Shown: positions 30,271 to 40,382, counted from the first letter of the stretch. The stretch: 64,000 nt of DNA from Shinisaurus crocodilurus (GCA_021292165.1 CM037888.1:26928041-26992040), one strand, 5' to 3'. Notes: a model not told the origin generated them from the letters alone. A program made the numbers and translations.

Positions 30271-31434
30271 GGGAATATGCAAGGCCCCTACTGGCTCTGC
30301 CTCCTGATGATCCTTTCACATTAAACTATCATAGAATCATAGAAAAGTAGAGTTGGAAGGGGCCTACAAGGCCATCAAGTCCAACCCCCTGCTCAGTGCA
30401 GGAATCCAGATCAAAGCATCCCTGACAGATGGCCGTCCAGCTTCACCTTGAATGCCTCCAGATTGGGAGAGCCCACCACCTCCCTGGGTAGTTGGTTCCA
30501 TTGTCTTATTGCTCTAACAGTCAGGAAATTTTTCCTGATGTTCAGGTGGAATCTGGGTTCCTGTAACTTGAGCCCATTATTCCGTGTCCTGCAAACTGGG
30601 ATGATCGAGAAGAGATCCTGGTCCTCCTCTGTGTGACAACCCTTCAAGTATTGTCTCCCCTCAGTCTCCTCTTCTGAAGGCTAAACATGCCCAGTTCTTT
30701 CAGTCTCTCCTCATAGGGCCTTGTTTCCAGTCCCTTTATCATCCTTGTTGCCCTCCTCTGAACCCTCTCCAGTTTGTCTACATGACATCCTTCTTAAAGT
30801 GTGGTGCCCAGAACTGGACGCAGTACTCAAGATGAGGCCTAACCAGTGCTGAGTAAAGGGGAATGATCACTTCATGCGATTTGGATGCCATACTTCTATT
30901 AATGCAGCCCAAAATAGCATTTCCCTTCTTTGCAGCCACATCGCATTGCTGGCTCATATTCAGTTTGTGATCTACAACAATTTCAAGATCCTTCTCACTT
31001 GTAGTATTGTTGAGCCAAGTGTCCCCATTCTGTAACTCTGCATTTGGTTTTCTTTCCCTAGGTGCAGCACTTGGCATTTATCCCTATTAAATTTCATTCG
31101 GCCCAGCGCTCCAGCCTATCGAGATCGCTTTGAATTTTGTTTCTGTCTTCCAGAGTATTAGCTGTTCCACCCACCTTTGTGTCATCTGCAAATTTGATAA
31201 GCATTCCCTGTACCTCCTCATCCAAGTCATTAATAAAAATGTTGAATAGCACTGGGCCCAGGACCGAGCCCTGTGGTACCCCGCTCGTTACCTCTCCCCA
31301 CTTTGAGAAGGAACCATTGATAAGCACTCTTTGAGTCCGATTCTGTAGCCAATTGTGGATCCACCTGATAGTTGTTCCATCCAGCCCACTTTTAGCTAGC
31401 TTGCTAATCAGGATATCATGAGACATGATCTGAG

Positions 31435-31864
31435 GGGGGCATAGGATTGTTCTGATTCCCCTTTCCAAAGTCAGAGACAGAGCTCTGACATTGGAAGGGG
31501 GAGTCAGAGATCTGCCCCCCTCCCCTGCCCCCTCACAGCAGGCATGGAAAGAACTGCACCGGCTGCTCTCTGAGCTTGGAAAAATGATCCGGGGGGGGGG
31601 GGGAAGGGGCATTTCGGTGGCAGGGCGGGGAAGAGACTGGAGAGGCCAGGATATAAGCTATCCTGAGACCTCTCCAACCTCCTTCCCTCCCCTTCTGAAG
31701 CACCCCAGCTAGATGGGCCAGCCCATCTTGCAAAAAATGCAGGGTGGGAGGCCAGGGAGGCGAAGATCACCTCCACTGCTCCTCTGGCACTGCATAGTAT
31801 GCTCAGAAGCCTCCAAGTTTGGGGGCTTCCAGTCAACAAGAGCACAATCTATAGGATTGCACCC
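31435..31864. mobile_element. Family H element inserted in CR1
   Basis: CR1 homology stops at about 31432 and resumes at 31869. The insert starts GGGGGCATAGGATTGTTCTG and ends CTATAGGATTGCACCC followed by TTAA (31865-31868). It is GC-rich with a G run at about 31591-31602. The terminus matches family A and B ends, so a TTAA-targeting MITE is the likely class. No transposase frame. Confidence 0.65.
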
Positions 31865-32148
31865 TTAATAATTCTCATCTGGATACCATCTAGACCTGAT
31901 GCTTTGTTTGGCTTTAATTTGTCAATAATGTCTAGTACTTCATCTCTAGTCAGTGAGGAACTATTTGCCTCTGTTCCTAAGGCTCCCTCCATGACAAGAA
32001 CAGGCCAGGCACGTGGGTATCTGCCCTACAACTTCTGTCCTTCAACTTCTGGAGTGAAGACAGCCACACACACACAAATCCATTCAGCTTCTCTGCAGTC
32101 TCCTTATTCTCCTTTAGTACTCCTTTAACTCCCTGGCCATCCATCCAA

Positions 32149-32285
32149 CCTCTTAGCTAAGCAGGGTCAAGCCTGGTTATTACTTGGATGGGAGACCCCT
32201 CCTCTAGTTTCCTGCATTGAGCAGGGGGTTGGACTCGATAGCCTTGTAGGCTCCTTCCAACTCTATCTATGAAATCTATGAATTA
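32149..32285 (+). mobile_element. 5S-rRNA-derived SINE with CR1 tail, 5'-truncated
   Basis: Starts within the 5S-like head (CTTAGCTAAGCAGGGTCAAG, CCTGGTTATTACTTGGATGG, GAGACC) and continues into GCATTGAGCAGGGGGTTGGA, CTCGATAGCCTTGTAGG and a CTATGAAATCTATGAA end. It sits inside the minus-strand CR1, whose homology continues on both sides. Confidence 0.85.
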
Positions 32286-32430
32286 AAGATTTTGTTTTTA
32301 TTCTGGGTTTTAATGTAATTAGTGATATGCTCCTCAGAATCCTTTTTTGCATTCCTTATTGTCTGCTTCCACTTATTTTGTGCAAGTCTGTATTCCTTGT
32401 ACAAATCCTAATCAATGAATTCACAACGTT

Positions 32431-32531
32431 TTTGCGGCATGTCATGTGACTACAGTTATATTTAGAACTGAAGAACATCTAAAGCCACTTCTATGAGTAA
32501 TGTCTTGTTCCAGTTCCTTGTGGACTATATT
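32431..32531. other. No recognisable feature
   Basis: Short unrecognised spacer, possibly the eroded 5' side of the CR1. Confidence 0.3.
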
Positions 32532-32539
32532 CTTTAGAA

Positions 32540-32649
32540 CAGGCGTGTCGAACCTCTGAGGCATGGCTGTAGGGGAACACCTGGAGGGCTGGATAGGGAC
32601 ACCAGGTGGATCAGATTTGACCTGGGGGCCTGAGGTTCCACACCCCCAG
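32540..32649. mobile_element. Short hAT-type MITE
   Basis: CAGGCGTGTCGAACCTCTGA at the left and CCTGAGGTTCCACACCCCCAG at the right are terminal inverted repeats. Flanks TTTAGAAC and TTTAGACA agree at 6 of 8. Confidence 0.7.
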
Positions 32650-32678
32650 TTTAGACAATCGAATTTCACTAACAATGA

Positions 32679-33013
32679 CTGGGTTCAGACAACACGATAA
32701 CCCACACTCAAGTATGGGATGAGTGTGGGTTGTCATTGAACTGTGGGTTGTCGAACCATGGGTTATCATGTTGTCTGAACCCAGCTTTGCTAACAAGTCA
32801 TGGCTTATTAACCACCATGAGCAACCCATGAAGAGAACCCATGGTTTGTTCTTGGGTTGTGAACTGTGGGTTGTTCACCACAGTTTGTTATTTCGGCTGG
32901 GTTTCGGCTGAAACAATAGCCCATGTTTCAGCAACAACTCACCGTTTAACTACAACCCTCGCTTAACCCATACTCAATCCTCAAGTGTGGGTTTCCATGT
33001 TGTCTGAACCCAG
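32679..33013. mobile_element. Family I MITE
   Basis: Terminal inverted repeats CTGGGTTCAGACAACACGAT and ACATGTTGTCTGAACCCAG-type, with nested internal inverted words (CCACACTC / GAGTGTGG, CCATGGGTT / AACCCATGG). The internal part has many alternating hairpins. A second copy lies at 57220-57520. No coding frame. Confidence 0.85.
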
Positions 33014-33164
33014 CCAGTGAAATGTTTTGGTGAATTTAGGGATGCCTGCTTGGTGATAAATATCTGAGAAAATTTAAGAGACAGTGAAAGAGTATCAAAT
33101 GACTAGCAAAATTTATCAGAGGGGTCCCACTCATCCTAGATTCATCGGCATCAGAGGCCTATTC
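33014..33164. other. No recognisable feature
   Basis: Short unrecognised spacer. Confidence 0.4.
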
Positions 33165-33568
33165 CTTGGAATTTTGTAGAGTTGGAAGGGACCTTGTACA
33201 ACACTCTGTAGCAACTGCAATACAGGCTGCAACTACAGCATCCCTGAGAGATGGCCATCCAACCTCTGCTTAATTGCCTCCCATGAGGGGGATCCCACCA
33301 CCTCCTTGGGCAGCCTGTTCCACACTATTGAAGCTCTTACTGTTAGGAAGCTTCCCCTAACATTTAGCTGAAATCTGCTTCCCTGCAATTTCTACCCACT
33401 GGTTCTAGTCCTGTCCTCTGGATGAACAGATAACAAGTCTGCTCCATCTTCTCCATCACAGCCCTTCAGATATTTGAAGACCACTATCATGTCTCTCCTT
33501 AACCTTCTCCAGGCTAAAAGTAAACAGCTCTTTCAACCATTCCTCATAGGACTTTGTTTCCAGACCCA
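33165..33568 (-). mobile_element. CR1 LINE 3' fragment, older subfamily
   Basis: GTAGAGTTGGAAGGGACCTT, GCATCCCTGAGAGATGGCCA, GGGCAGCCTGTTCCACACTA and TCATGTCTCTCCTTAACCTT are the CR1 C-terminal and 3' region. It differs from the 30325 copy enough to be a separate subfamily. Frame decayed. Confidence 0.85.
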
Positions 33569-33670
33569 TTGAGCTCAGTGGGGCTTATGTTAGTCATGAC
33601 TAACTTAAGTTCATTGATTGCAATGGGTCTACACTTACGTATGACTAAATCTGGATTCAACCCCAGGCAT
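33569..33670. repeat. Family C repeat
   Basis: GACCCATTGAGCTCAGTGGG, TTAGTCATGACTAACTTAAG (palindromic) and GTATGACTAAATCTGGATTC. Abuts the CR1 fragment exactly. Confidence 0.7.
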
Positions 33671-33754
33671 TTATTTCAGCTCTAGCTGGGAGTTCTGCAT
33701 GGGAGCATCCCCTGAGCTTTGGATTGGGAACAAGGAATATTATACTTTGAACAT

Positions 33755-33890
33755 ATACATGAAGCTGCCTTAAAATGAATCATACCAGTGGTCCATCTAA
33801 CTCAGTATTGTCTACAGCAGGGGTGGGCAACATGCAGCCCACAGGCTACATGCAGCCCCTCATGACCTTTCCCATGAATTTGCCCATGCT
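33755..33890 (-). mobile_element. tRNA-Ala SINE fragment joined to hAT-like end
   Basis: GAAGCTGCCTTAAAATGAAT and ACTCAGTATTGTCTACAG are the 3' part of the tRNA-Ala SINE in reverse. It breaks into CAGGGGTGGGCAACATGCAG, a hAT-like left end without a detectable right end. Confidence 0.6.
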
Positions 33891-33939
33891 GCCCATGAAT
33901 TTGCTGCAGCAGTAGGAAAACAATCAGCGAATTTCATCA

Positions 33940-34062
33940 GCAAACTGCATAGACCCATTAAAAATCCATGGGACTTAAGCTAATCGTGCTTAATATAAGT
34001 TCCACCTGAATTCAGTGGGTCTGCTCCTAAGTATTACTAAATCTGGATTCAGTCCTTGAGAT
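33940..34062. repeat. Family C repeat
   Basis: AGACCCATTAAAAATCCATG, CTTAAGCTAATCGTGCTTAA and GTATTACTAAATCTGGATTC: a diverged copy. Confidence 0.6.
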
Positions 34063-34719
34063 TTGCTTACGTACATTTTTTTTAGCTTGGGTCACTTAAA
34101 AGTGTGAGGGCAAACTTTCTGAATCTGAAGACTGAATTTGCATTTTGACGATGAGATGTTGCCATACAGTTGGTTGGGGATCTGAGTACATCAGACTTCT
34201 TTTGATTGTCTTATTTTTGGCAGGAGCCACATATGGGATCATGCAAGTTCTCAGATATTAAATGTCCTTGCATGCTAGCTATCAAATCGTACCAGATCTG
34301 TATCAGCTGTCAAATATCAGATACTGAAATCAAATGTCATCTGCTCTTAAATACAGCTATTACATTCTCCGTGAGTATCCAGTGAACACTTGAATATTCA
34401 AAGAATATCTGGAGCATAGTTTTCTTAAAAAACAAACGAACAAAAAACTATAAGCATTTGTGACATGAGGAGAAAGAAAATCAGTAAATCTGTGCCTGGG
34501 CCACCGAAGACAACAAACAACGTGAGCTGGCTCCAAGTGGCATCCTTTGGCAACCATCAGATGCACACAATCCATTCATCGTGCATTAGATCACAATTCT
34601 GCAACAGAAATTCCTCGGTGTACAGAATTATTGGAGGCTGAGCACACTGAGGCATAAACGTGCTGCTTTTTCTGTGGCTATTTAAGTGAAACCACCAACC
34701 CTATCATGATTCAGCATCT
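34063..34719. other. Unique-looking DNA
   Basis: No recognised repeat or gene. AT-rich 34240-34420 is balanced, non-repetitive sequence; weak candidate for conserved noncoding DNA. Confidence 0.3.
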
Positions 34720-35299
34720 CTTTCTCCCACTCCACCCCAAGCCTTCTCCTCCTTGAAAAAGCAGAAGATTCAGTTACAAATAAGAGCCACTGGGTGGAAT
34801 TTCAGGCCTCCCCGTGCATGCTCCCTCCACCCCAATATTATTTTCTATCTTCTGAAAGGGCAGCTCCCTACAGACTCCCCCCTCCTGATTAAGTATTTAT
34901 TAGGGCTCCTGTAGCTTTGCATAACATTTGCTCTGCATTCCTGACTCTTTTGCGCACACCCCTCGCCGCCTGCCCCCCATCCATCGCAAACAGCTTCAAT
35001 TCAGCCCCAGCATATGCGATGATATCAAGGAAGGCCTCCCCCCCCCCCTCTCCTCCTATGGTCAAACCAAAGGGAGGTCATTCTAATAATACACAAGGTC
35101 AGTGTTGGGAGCCGCTGAGTCGCCCAGTCATTTTTCATTTGCTCGCAGCACTTAATGACAGTTACAGGGGACAGGAACTTGGAGCTGATGGCCGGGTGAT
35201 GTCACTAGCACATGCTCGGGGGTTTATAAGGGCAGCTAGGGGGCAGAGTGGCGGATTAATAACTGTGGAAGAAATAGCTATTGCTTCGCTTCGGAGTTT
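34720..35299. other. Unique block; candidate conserved enhancer-like DNA
   Basis: No interspersed repeat recognised for about 580 bp except a C run near 35040-35048. Short motifs include GCTTTGCATAACATTTGC (octamer-like), GCACTTAATGACAGTTACAG with a TAAT core, and GGTGATGTCACTAGC containing an ATF/CREB-like TGATGTCA. These are suggestive only. A 151-codon plus frame (34917-35372) runs into the CA repeat and is not called. Confidence 0.4.
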
Positions 35300-35490
35300 C
35301 ACACACACACACGCACACACGCACGCACACACACACACACACGCACACACGCACACACACACACACTACTGAGGGCAGCTTGTACCCAGGAGCAGGAGGA
35401 GGAAGAGGTGGTGGTGGAGGAAGAGGAGGAGGTGGATAATAACAGCAACAGCAACAACAACAACAACAACAACAACACAACAACAACAAC
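35300..35490. repeat. Compound (CA)n / (GGA)n / (AAC)n microsatellite
   Basis: (CA)n with CG interruptions at about 35301-35367, GGA/GGT-rich at about 35392-35435, (AAC)n at about 35440-35490. Confidence 0.95.
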
Positions 35491-35701
35491 AATAATATCC
35501 ATTAGGAGCCAGCCACTCTGCATGGGATGGAGGGGAAAAGAGACCCTTCCATCAACATGTTTTGACAGGTATTCACTCTGGATTTCCCAAACTGATTTTC
35601 CTTCACTTTTAACGTCTTATGCCTTTAATTTTAGATCATAAGCCCAAAGGTAGACCCTACATTATTTCTATTTTTGAATAGTGCCTAGCAATTGTATGGG
35701 G

Positions 35702-35702
<1 letters not shown>
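35491..35702. other. No recognisable feature
   Basis: No repeat or gene recognised. Confidence 0.4.
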
Positions 35703-35733
<31 letters not shown>

Positions 35734-35757
35734 CAACAACAACAACAACACAACAAT
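35703..35757. repeat. (AAT)n(AAC)n microsatellite
   Basis: About nine AAT units run into about eight AAC units, directly before the next MITE pair. Confidence 0.95.
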
Positions 35758-35762
35758 CCTTT

Positions 35763-35945
35763 TTAGGCTGTAACCCAATAAACAGCTGGGAATAAGCCCC
35801 ACTTAACATAGTGAAATTTACCTCCGATTAGACACATATCAGATTGTGTTGCTAGGCTGCAATTCTACTGCTACCTGGGAGTAAGTCTCATTATACTCAG
35901 TAGGACTTACTTCTGAGTAGACATGCACAGGATTGCACTGTTGGC
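35763..35945. mobile_element. Two family B MITE copies in tandem
   Basis: First copy 35763-35855, decayed (GGCTGTAACCCAATAAACAG to TCAGATTGTGTTGCTAG); second copy 35856-35945, better kept (GCTGCAATTCTACTGC, GGACTTACTTCTGAGTAGAC, ATGCACAGGATTGCACTG). Confidence 0.8.
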
Positions 35946-36109
35946 TTACTCAGACAGTGATCCAATATTGCAAGCCTCTTTCTGTAAGGAGTTCCACTTG
36001 TTCTTTAGGAATGTCCTCGCTTAATGGCAATTCTGGAAAATGACTGTTTCCTCCTCCTCCTCCTCCTCCTCCTCAATAGTGTTTTATTTTATCAGTATTA
36101 TCATTTATT
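35946..36109. other. (CTC)n tract in unrecognised DNA
   Basis: (CTC)n at about 36051-36075. Confidence 0.6.
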
Positions 36110-36755
36110 TTAATTTAAATATATTATCCTACCTCTTAATACAGGCATAATATCAGGGTATAACGGCAGGCATATATTATCCTAGCTCAAAATGGAGGCT
36201 CCCAAGTCGGCTCACAGAAGGTGAAAGCAGACAGTCAAATGGATTCAAAGCAACACTAGTCCACAGCCAAGCTCAACGGAATAAAACCTGTCCACATGAC
36301 AGTACTAAACTAAGCAAACTGTTTTATGCTATCTAAAGCAGTATTCTCCAACCTTGGGTCCCCAGATGTTTTTGGCCTACAACTCCCAGCATACCCCAGC
36401 CAGGTACGCTGGCTGGGGCATGCTGGGAGTTGTAGGCCAAAAACATCTGGGGACCCAAGGTTGGAGAACACTGATCTAAAGGCATAGCTGAACAAAAAGA
36501 ATTCAGCCAAACTCTGGAAAGTCACCAGCAACCTGGCCTGGCTTGCTTGCTTGCTTCTTCCTGAAGCAGAAAATTCCACCAAGGTGGTGCCACCCACTAT
36601 GGAGAAGGTCCTGCTCCTTGCAGCCACCAGTTTAACCTCAGATGGGGTGGGGACACTTAAAATAGGGCACCCCCTGATGATCTCTAGGGCACATCGTGGT
36701 GCCTGAAGAAGGTGATGATATTCCTTTCGGTGCACTGGGCCCTGGTCACTGTGAG
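36110..36755 (-). mobile_element. L2-like LINE 3' end interrupted by a MITE
   Basis: GCTCACAGAAGGTGAAAGCA-type untranslated region, then (after the MITE) a decayed C-terminal frame with V-A-A-R-S-R-T-F-S-I-V. Minus orientation, 5'-truncated. The MITE at 36339-36473 splits it cleanly. Confidence 0.65.
36339..36473. mobile_element. hAT-type foldback MITE, near-perfect hairpin
   Basis: 135 bp: CAGTATTCTCCAACCTTGGG to CAAGGTTGGAGAACACTG. The arms pair almost throughout (about 60 bp each), core CCTACAACTCCCAGCAT and inverse. Perfect eight-base target duplication ATCTAAAG at 36331-36338 and 36474-36481. Transcripts would fold into a long hairpin. Confidence 0.9.
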
Positions 36756-36779
36756 TCTTTCAAGTTAAAAACAAGCAAA

Positions 36780-36850
36780 TGGGACTTGAAATGGGATGGA
36801 ACTGTCTGTCAAGACAAAATACATCCTCTGTTCCAGCCTTTCCCCAGGCA
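36780..36850. repeat. Short shared repeat
   Basis: GGGACTTGAAATGGGATGG matches 10489 with about 60 bp of related sequence. Family unknown. Confidence 0.5.
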
Positions 36851-36954
36851 TTTGTGGTGATGAGCCAGGTGCTTTGCTGAATTGGTCCTCTTTCCCCTTT
36901 GTCATTACATCAGGGATTGACTCAAAATGAGATCCAACCCCAAATATAACATTG

Positions 36955-37617
36955 GCTGTGTGCGATGTTGTGGTTAGAGAGTTGGTGCAGGAGACCCGGG
37001 TTCTAGTCCCCACTCGGCCATGAAGCTCACTGAATGACTTTGGGCCAGTTCCTGAGTCTCAGCCTAACCTACCTCACAGGCAGAGGAGGTGCTCAGTCCC
37101 CCAAAAATACCAGGGCTCAGGCGGCCCACAAGACAAAAAAAAGTACAAATTCGGGTATGCTCATTTACATATGCCCTAAAGTCTCTCTCTGTGTGTCTGT
37201 CTTTAAAGGACCCTGTCTCCTTAGGACATCCCTATTTGTAAAAAGGGATGTATGGACAGGGCTGAGGAGGGCATTTGATTTTAAAAAAAAATACTGAGGC
37301 AGAAAGATTCAAGGGGGGGTGAAGCACGTGTGGGCAACATGCCAGGTAATCCAGGGGGATCAGATGCAACATAGATCATCAGGGCCCCTGTACCTTTATT
37401 TCAGCAAGTGCCCATGGACAGCAGGGTGGTGGGGCAGAGTGCCTTCCAGAGATTTGGGGCTCCAAATGAAATATTAGGGGCTCCAGCCCTAGTGGGCCAC
37501 TTCCTAACATCACCTCTGCTCTGATAGGGTTGTTGGAGGATGAAATGGAAGGAAGGAGCATCCTTGGGCTGCTTGGAGCAAAGATGGGATATACATGTAA
37601 CCAATAAATAAATGAAA
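36955..37617 (+). mobile_element. Sauria-like SINE split by a hAT-like element
   Basis: Head 36955-37080 (GGGTTCTAGTCCCCACTCGG, TGACTTTGGGCCAGTTCCTG) and 3' part 37521-37617 (GGGTTGTTGGAGGATGAAAT, GATGGGATATACATGTAA). Joining the two parts restores the normal SINE order. Confidence 0.8.
37081..37520. mobile_element. hAT-like element inside the SINE
   Basis: Starts CAGAGGAGGTG and ends CACCTCTGCT, weak terminal inverted repeats. Flanks CTCACAGG (37073-37080) and CTGATAGG (37521-37528) agree at 6 of 8. 440 bp, no transposase frame. Confidence 0.65.
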
Positions 37618-38010
37618 AGTGAAAAAAATACATGTGTGTACCCCACCCTGCAAAGCAGCCCTGCTTCTAGCAAAGTGCCCTCTCATGGGATCCCTCCTAC
37701 CTTGACTTAACTGCCAGTGGGGCCACAAAGCAACAACACTGTATTCTGGGCCAGGAAGCTGCAAACTACTCACTATTTTAATTACTCACCATGAGCCTAA
37801 TGTCATATTACACTGGAGCATTGTGGGAAATTTAAATGGTGAGAGCAGTGAGGCCCAATATCAACCTTTCCAATCATGCCCCACAACAATGCTATGTCCG
37901 GACTATTTAGGATAATAAAAAATGGCAAGGAGCTCCCAAATCCAGCCACCTGGCATAGGAGGCCCCCAAGGATTGCATCAGCACTGAGCCCTGCTAGGGT
38001 GGTGGCCAGG
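37618..38010. other. No recognisable feature
   Basis: GAGCATTGTGGGAAATTTAA at about 37817 is shared with 43408 (GGGGCATTGTGGGAAATCAG). Otherwise nothing recognised. Confidence 0.4.
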
Positions 38011-38370
38011 TAGGGTGGCCATGTGTCCTCTTTACAGAGGACAGCCCTCTATTTGAAGAGCTGCCAGAGGACTGCCATCTATTTTGAAAGACTGCCCAGT
38101 CCAAGTCCATTTTAAAGATGAAAGAAGGGAGGGCCTTGAAGTTGCCCATCAACAGCACCTGGACACCACTGAGCAAGGCACTCAGGTCACCTGTTCACAG
38201 TCTTCCCACCATGGTGAGGTCTACAGTATCTCCATTTAAATTATGTCTAAGTCTGCATGTTTACATATCAGCTAGCATATGTAAATTCTATGCAAATCAG
38301 TGTCCTCTTTTGTGCCCTTTTCTGATTATGCATGTCCTCTTTTTTGGTGATTCACAAGTGGTCACCCTCT
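38011..38370. mobile_element. Family G DNA element with short TIRs
   Basis: TAGGGTGGCCATGTGTCCTC at the left and AAGTGGTCACCCTCT at the right are inverted repeats; GTCCTCTTT occurs in inverted and direct copies inside. Non-autonomous; superfamily not assigned. Confidence 0.6.
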
Positions 38371-38423
38371 GGGCAGGTGCTCATGCCTTCCCTGCTCAGA
38401 TAGACTTCAGGGGCACACTCTAA

Positions 38424-38536
38424 CCGAGTGTTCTCCAACCTTCGGTCCCCAGATGTTTTTGGCCTACAACTCCCAGCATGGCATGCTGGGAGTTGTAGGT
38501 CAAAAACATCTGGGGACCCAAGGTTGGAGAACACTG
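38424..38536. mobile_element. hAT-type foldback MITE
   Basis: Same family as 36339-36473: GTGTTCTCCAACCTTCGGTC to GACCCAAGGTTGGAGAACAC, core CAACTCCCAGCATGGCATGC with a minimal loop. The target duplication is not clear. Confidence 0.85.
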
Positions 38537-38767
38537 CAACCTATTTCACACGTTACCACTGTGGCACAGTTGCTGTTTCCCTGTAGAGGGTTCCCACGAT
38601 GCTCCGTAACATTTGAATGACATACAGGCATGGAACAGGTGGATTGTGTGGGAAGGTCCATTTCCGCATATCCTTGGGGCTTGGCAGCATTGATGCTCAC
38701 CCATGGGCATCGTTCACCTACCCCATTTGATTCCATTTTTCAAATATTACCAAAACACCTAATGAAC
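38537..38767. other. No recognisable feature
   Basis: No repeat or gene recognised. Confidence 0.4.
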
Positions 38768-38962
38768 ATGAGCATATAAGAACGTATGAAGAGCCATGCT
38801 GGGTCAGACCAGAGGTCCATCTGGTCCAGCATTCTGTTCACACAGTGGCCAGCCAGCTGCCCGCAGGATCCCACAAGCAGGACATGAGTGCAACAGCACC
38901 CTCCCGCCCATGTTCCCCAGCAACTGGTGTACATAGGCATACTGTCTCTGATACTTGAGATA
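38768..38962 (-). mobile_element. CR1-like LINE 3' fragment
   Basis: AGAGCCATGCTGGGTCAGAC, TGTTCACACAGTGGCCAGCC and CCCAGCAACTGGTGTACATA: the same 3' region as at 20730. Truncated at about 38962. Confidence 0.85.
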
Positions 38963-38964
38963 CT

Positions 38965-39110
38965 GGAGCACCACGTAGCGATGGATGAGAATTTCATTTG
39001 GTTCATTTTTTGATAGCAACTTTCCAAAAAATGCAAATTTCTCCATAAATGGAATGGAAAGAATATAAGATTTTAAAAACTCAAATGTCAGAGAAAGCAA
39101 AACTGCTTAA
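38965..39110 (+). repeat. Family F repeat
   Basis: GATGGATGAGAATTTCATTT, TCCATAAATGGAATGGAAAG and AAATGTCAGAGAAAGC. A compact version of the family. Confidence 0.65.
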
Positions 39111-39304
39111 GTGTTTTGCTCTTAGAAGTCTCCCTTTGAATCCCTGCATATTCAGTCATGTTTGTGGTGCTGAATTAGAGTTACCACCTCTTTTTTTTCC
39201 TGACAGGCTCCTCATATTTAACAGCTACATGGCAGGAGGCAGGTACATCAGGCCAGGGTCCTCTCCATGATGGGTATAGCTGTACCTGTTGAATTCGGCC
39301 AGTA
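39111..39304. other. No recognisable feature
   Basis: TCCTGACAGGCTCCTCATAT echoes 45-60 in reverse (AGGAGCCTGTCAGGA) and may be part of a longer family F-associated repeat. Confidence 0.35.
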
Positions 39305-39452
39305 CAGATGGGTGAGAATTTCACTTGGCTCATTGACGATAATAATTCACCAAAATTCTCAATTTTCTTCATAAACAGAATGGAAAGAACTTGAAGTGGC
39401 AAGAAAAATAAAATGTGGGAGAAATCGAAACTGACAGATTTGCACATCGCTA
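39305..39452 (+). repeat. Family F repeat, best short copy
   Basis: GATGGGTGAGAATTTCACTT, TCATAAACAGAATGGAAAGA and terminal GACAGATTTGCACATCGCTA. The ends form imperfect inverted repeats, suggesting a MITE. Confidence 0.7.
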
Positions 39453-39828
39453 GCAGCATGGGAATAAGGTCTGGCTCACGTACATATTTATCATAACTTG
39501 ACGACTGTGACATGAGGAGATAAACTGTGCATGAATGAATGAGCCACAGGTCTGACAGAAAGGCATGGTTTGCTGCTGCAGATCTGAGACTCCATGTGGT
39601 CCAAAGCATGGAGCTACTGGTTATATAGTTGCTAGTGTCACCCACAGAACACTATGGGGCCCTTTTGTGGGCCCCTGGGTGAATTGCCCCATAGATGGAA
39701 CTTTCCAGTTGTCCGGCGTCAAAAGAAAATGTTTCCATTAAGCCAGTTCACATGTTCAGCCATCAGGGGGTGAGAAATCAAGTGAAATATTTGCATGTGT
39801 GAACCAGCACCTAGCCACAGGGCAATGT
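39453..39828. other. No recognisable feature
   Basis: No repeat or gene recognised. Confidence 0.4.
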
Positions 39829-40074
39829 TTTATTTTATTTATTTATTACATTTATACCCCGCCGTTTTTCCTGCAAGGAACTCAAGGCGGCTTACATAAT
39901 CCTCCTCCTCCTCCTCTCCATTTTATCCTCACAACAACCCTGTGTGGTAGGTTAGGCTGAGAGGCAGTGACTGGTCCAAAGTCACCCAGTGAGTTTCATG
40001 GTGGAGCGGGGACTAGAACCCGGATCTCCCGAGTCCCAGTCCAACACTCTCACCACTACGCCACGCTGGCTTTC
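39829..40074 (-). mobile_element. Sauria-like SINE, near full length
   Basis: ATTTATACCCCGCCGTTTTT, GGAACTCAAGGCGGCTTACA, CCTCACAACAACCCTGTGTG, B-box in reverse GGGGACTAGAACCCGGATC and head ending CACCACTACGCCACGCTGGC. A well-preserved copy. Confidence 0.9.
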
Positions 40075-40078
40075 CATG

Positions 40079-40199
40079 ATACAGAACCTATTTTGGGGAT
40101 AGGGCTCAGTAACCATGGATAGCGCCTTAAAAGTTCAGGCTGAAACCCAGAGTGGATACACCACCACCTTGACATTGGAGCCACCAGCTTCCACGGTGC
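40079..40199. mobile_element. Family D, right half only
   Basis: CCTATTTTGGGGATAGGGCT, AAAGTTCAGGCTGAAACCCA and CATTGGAGCCACCAGC. The left arm is missing. Confidence 0.75.
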
Positions 40200-40382
40200 A
40201 GAAGCAGGCTGCCTCTGATACTGGAGGTAGTATATAGCCAATCAGGACTAGTAGCCATTGATAGCTTTCTCCCCCATTAATGTGTCCAGTCCCCTTTTAA
40301 AGCCATCTAGATTGGTGGCCATCGCTACCTCATCGTGGAAGGGAATTCCATCATTTAACTCTGTGCAGTGTGAAGAAGGAAA
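40200..40382 (-). mobile_element. CR1-like LINE fragment
   Basis: GCCTCTGATACTGGAGGTAG, AGCCATTGATAGCTTTCTCC and GAAGGGAATTCCATCATTTA match the internal part of 20722-21205. Confidence 0.85.

Larger units (their letters stand above)
30325..32430 (-). mobile_element. CR1 LINE, 3' two-thirds of ORF2, with two insertions
   Basis: Reverse transcriptase relic. Reading minus, frames in order (31612-31094, 31077-30778, 30647-30411) contain G-V-P-Q-G-S-V-L-G-P and the catalytic F-A-D-D motif, then L-V-R-P-H-L-E-Y-C-V-Q-F-W-A-P, then W-N-Q-L-P-R-E-V-V. Frameshifts separate them, so it is dead. The 3' end is ATCATAGAAAAGTAGAGTTG at about 30330-30350. A family H element at 31435-31864 and a 5S-SINE at 32149-32285 interrupt it. 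Confidence 0.9.
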
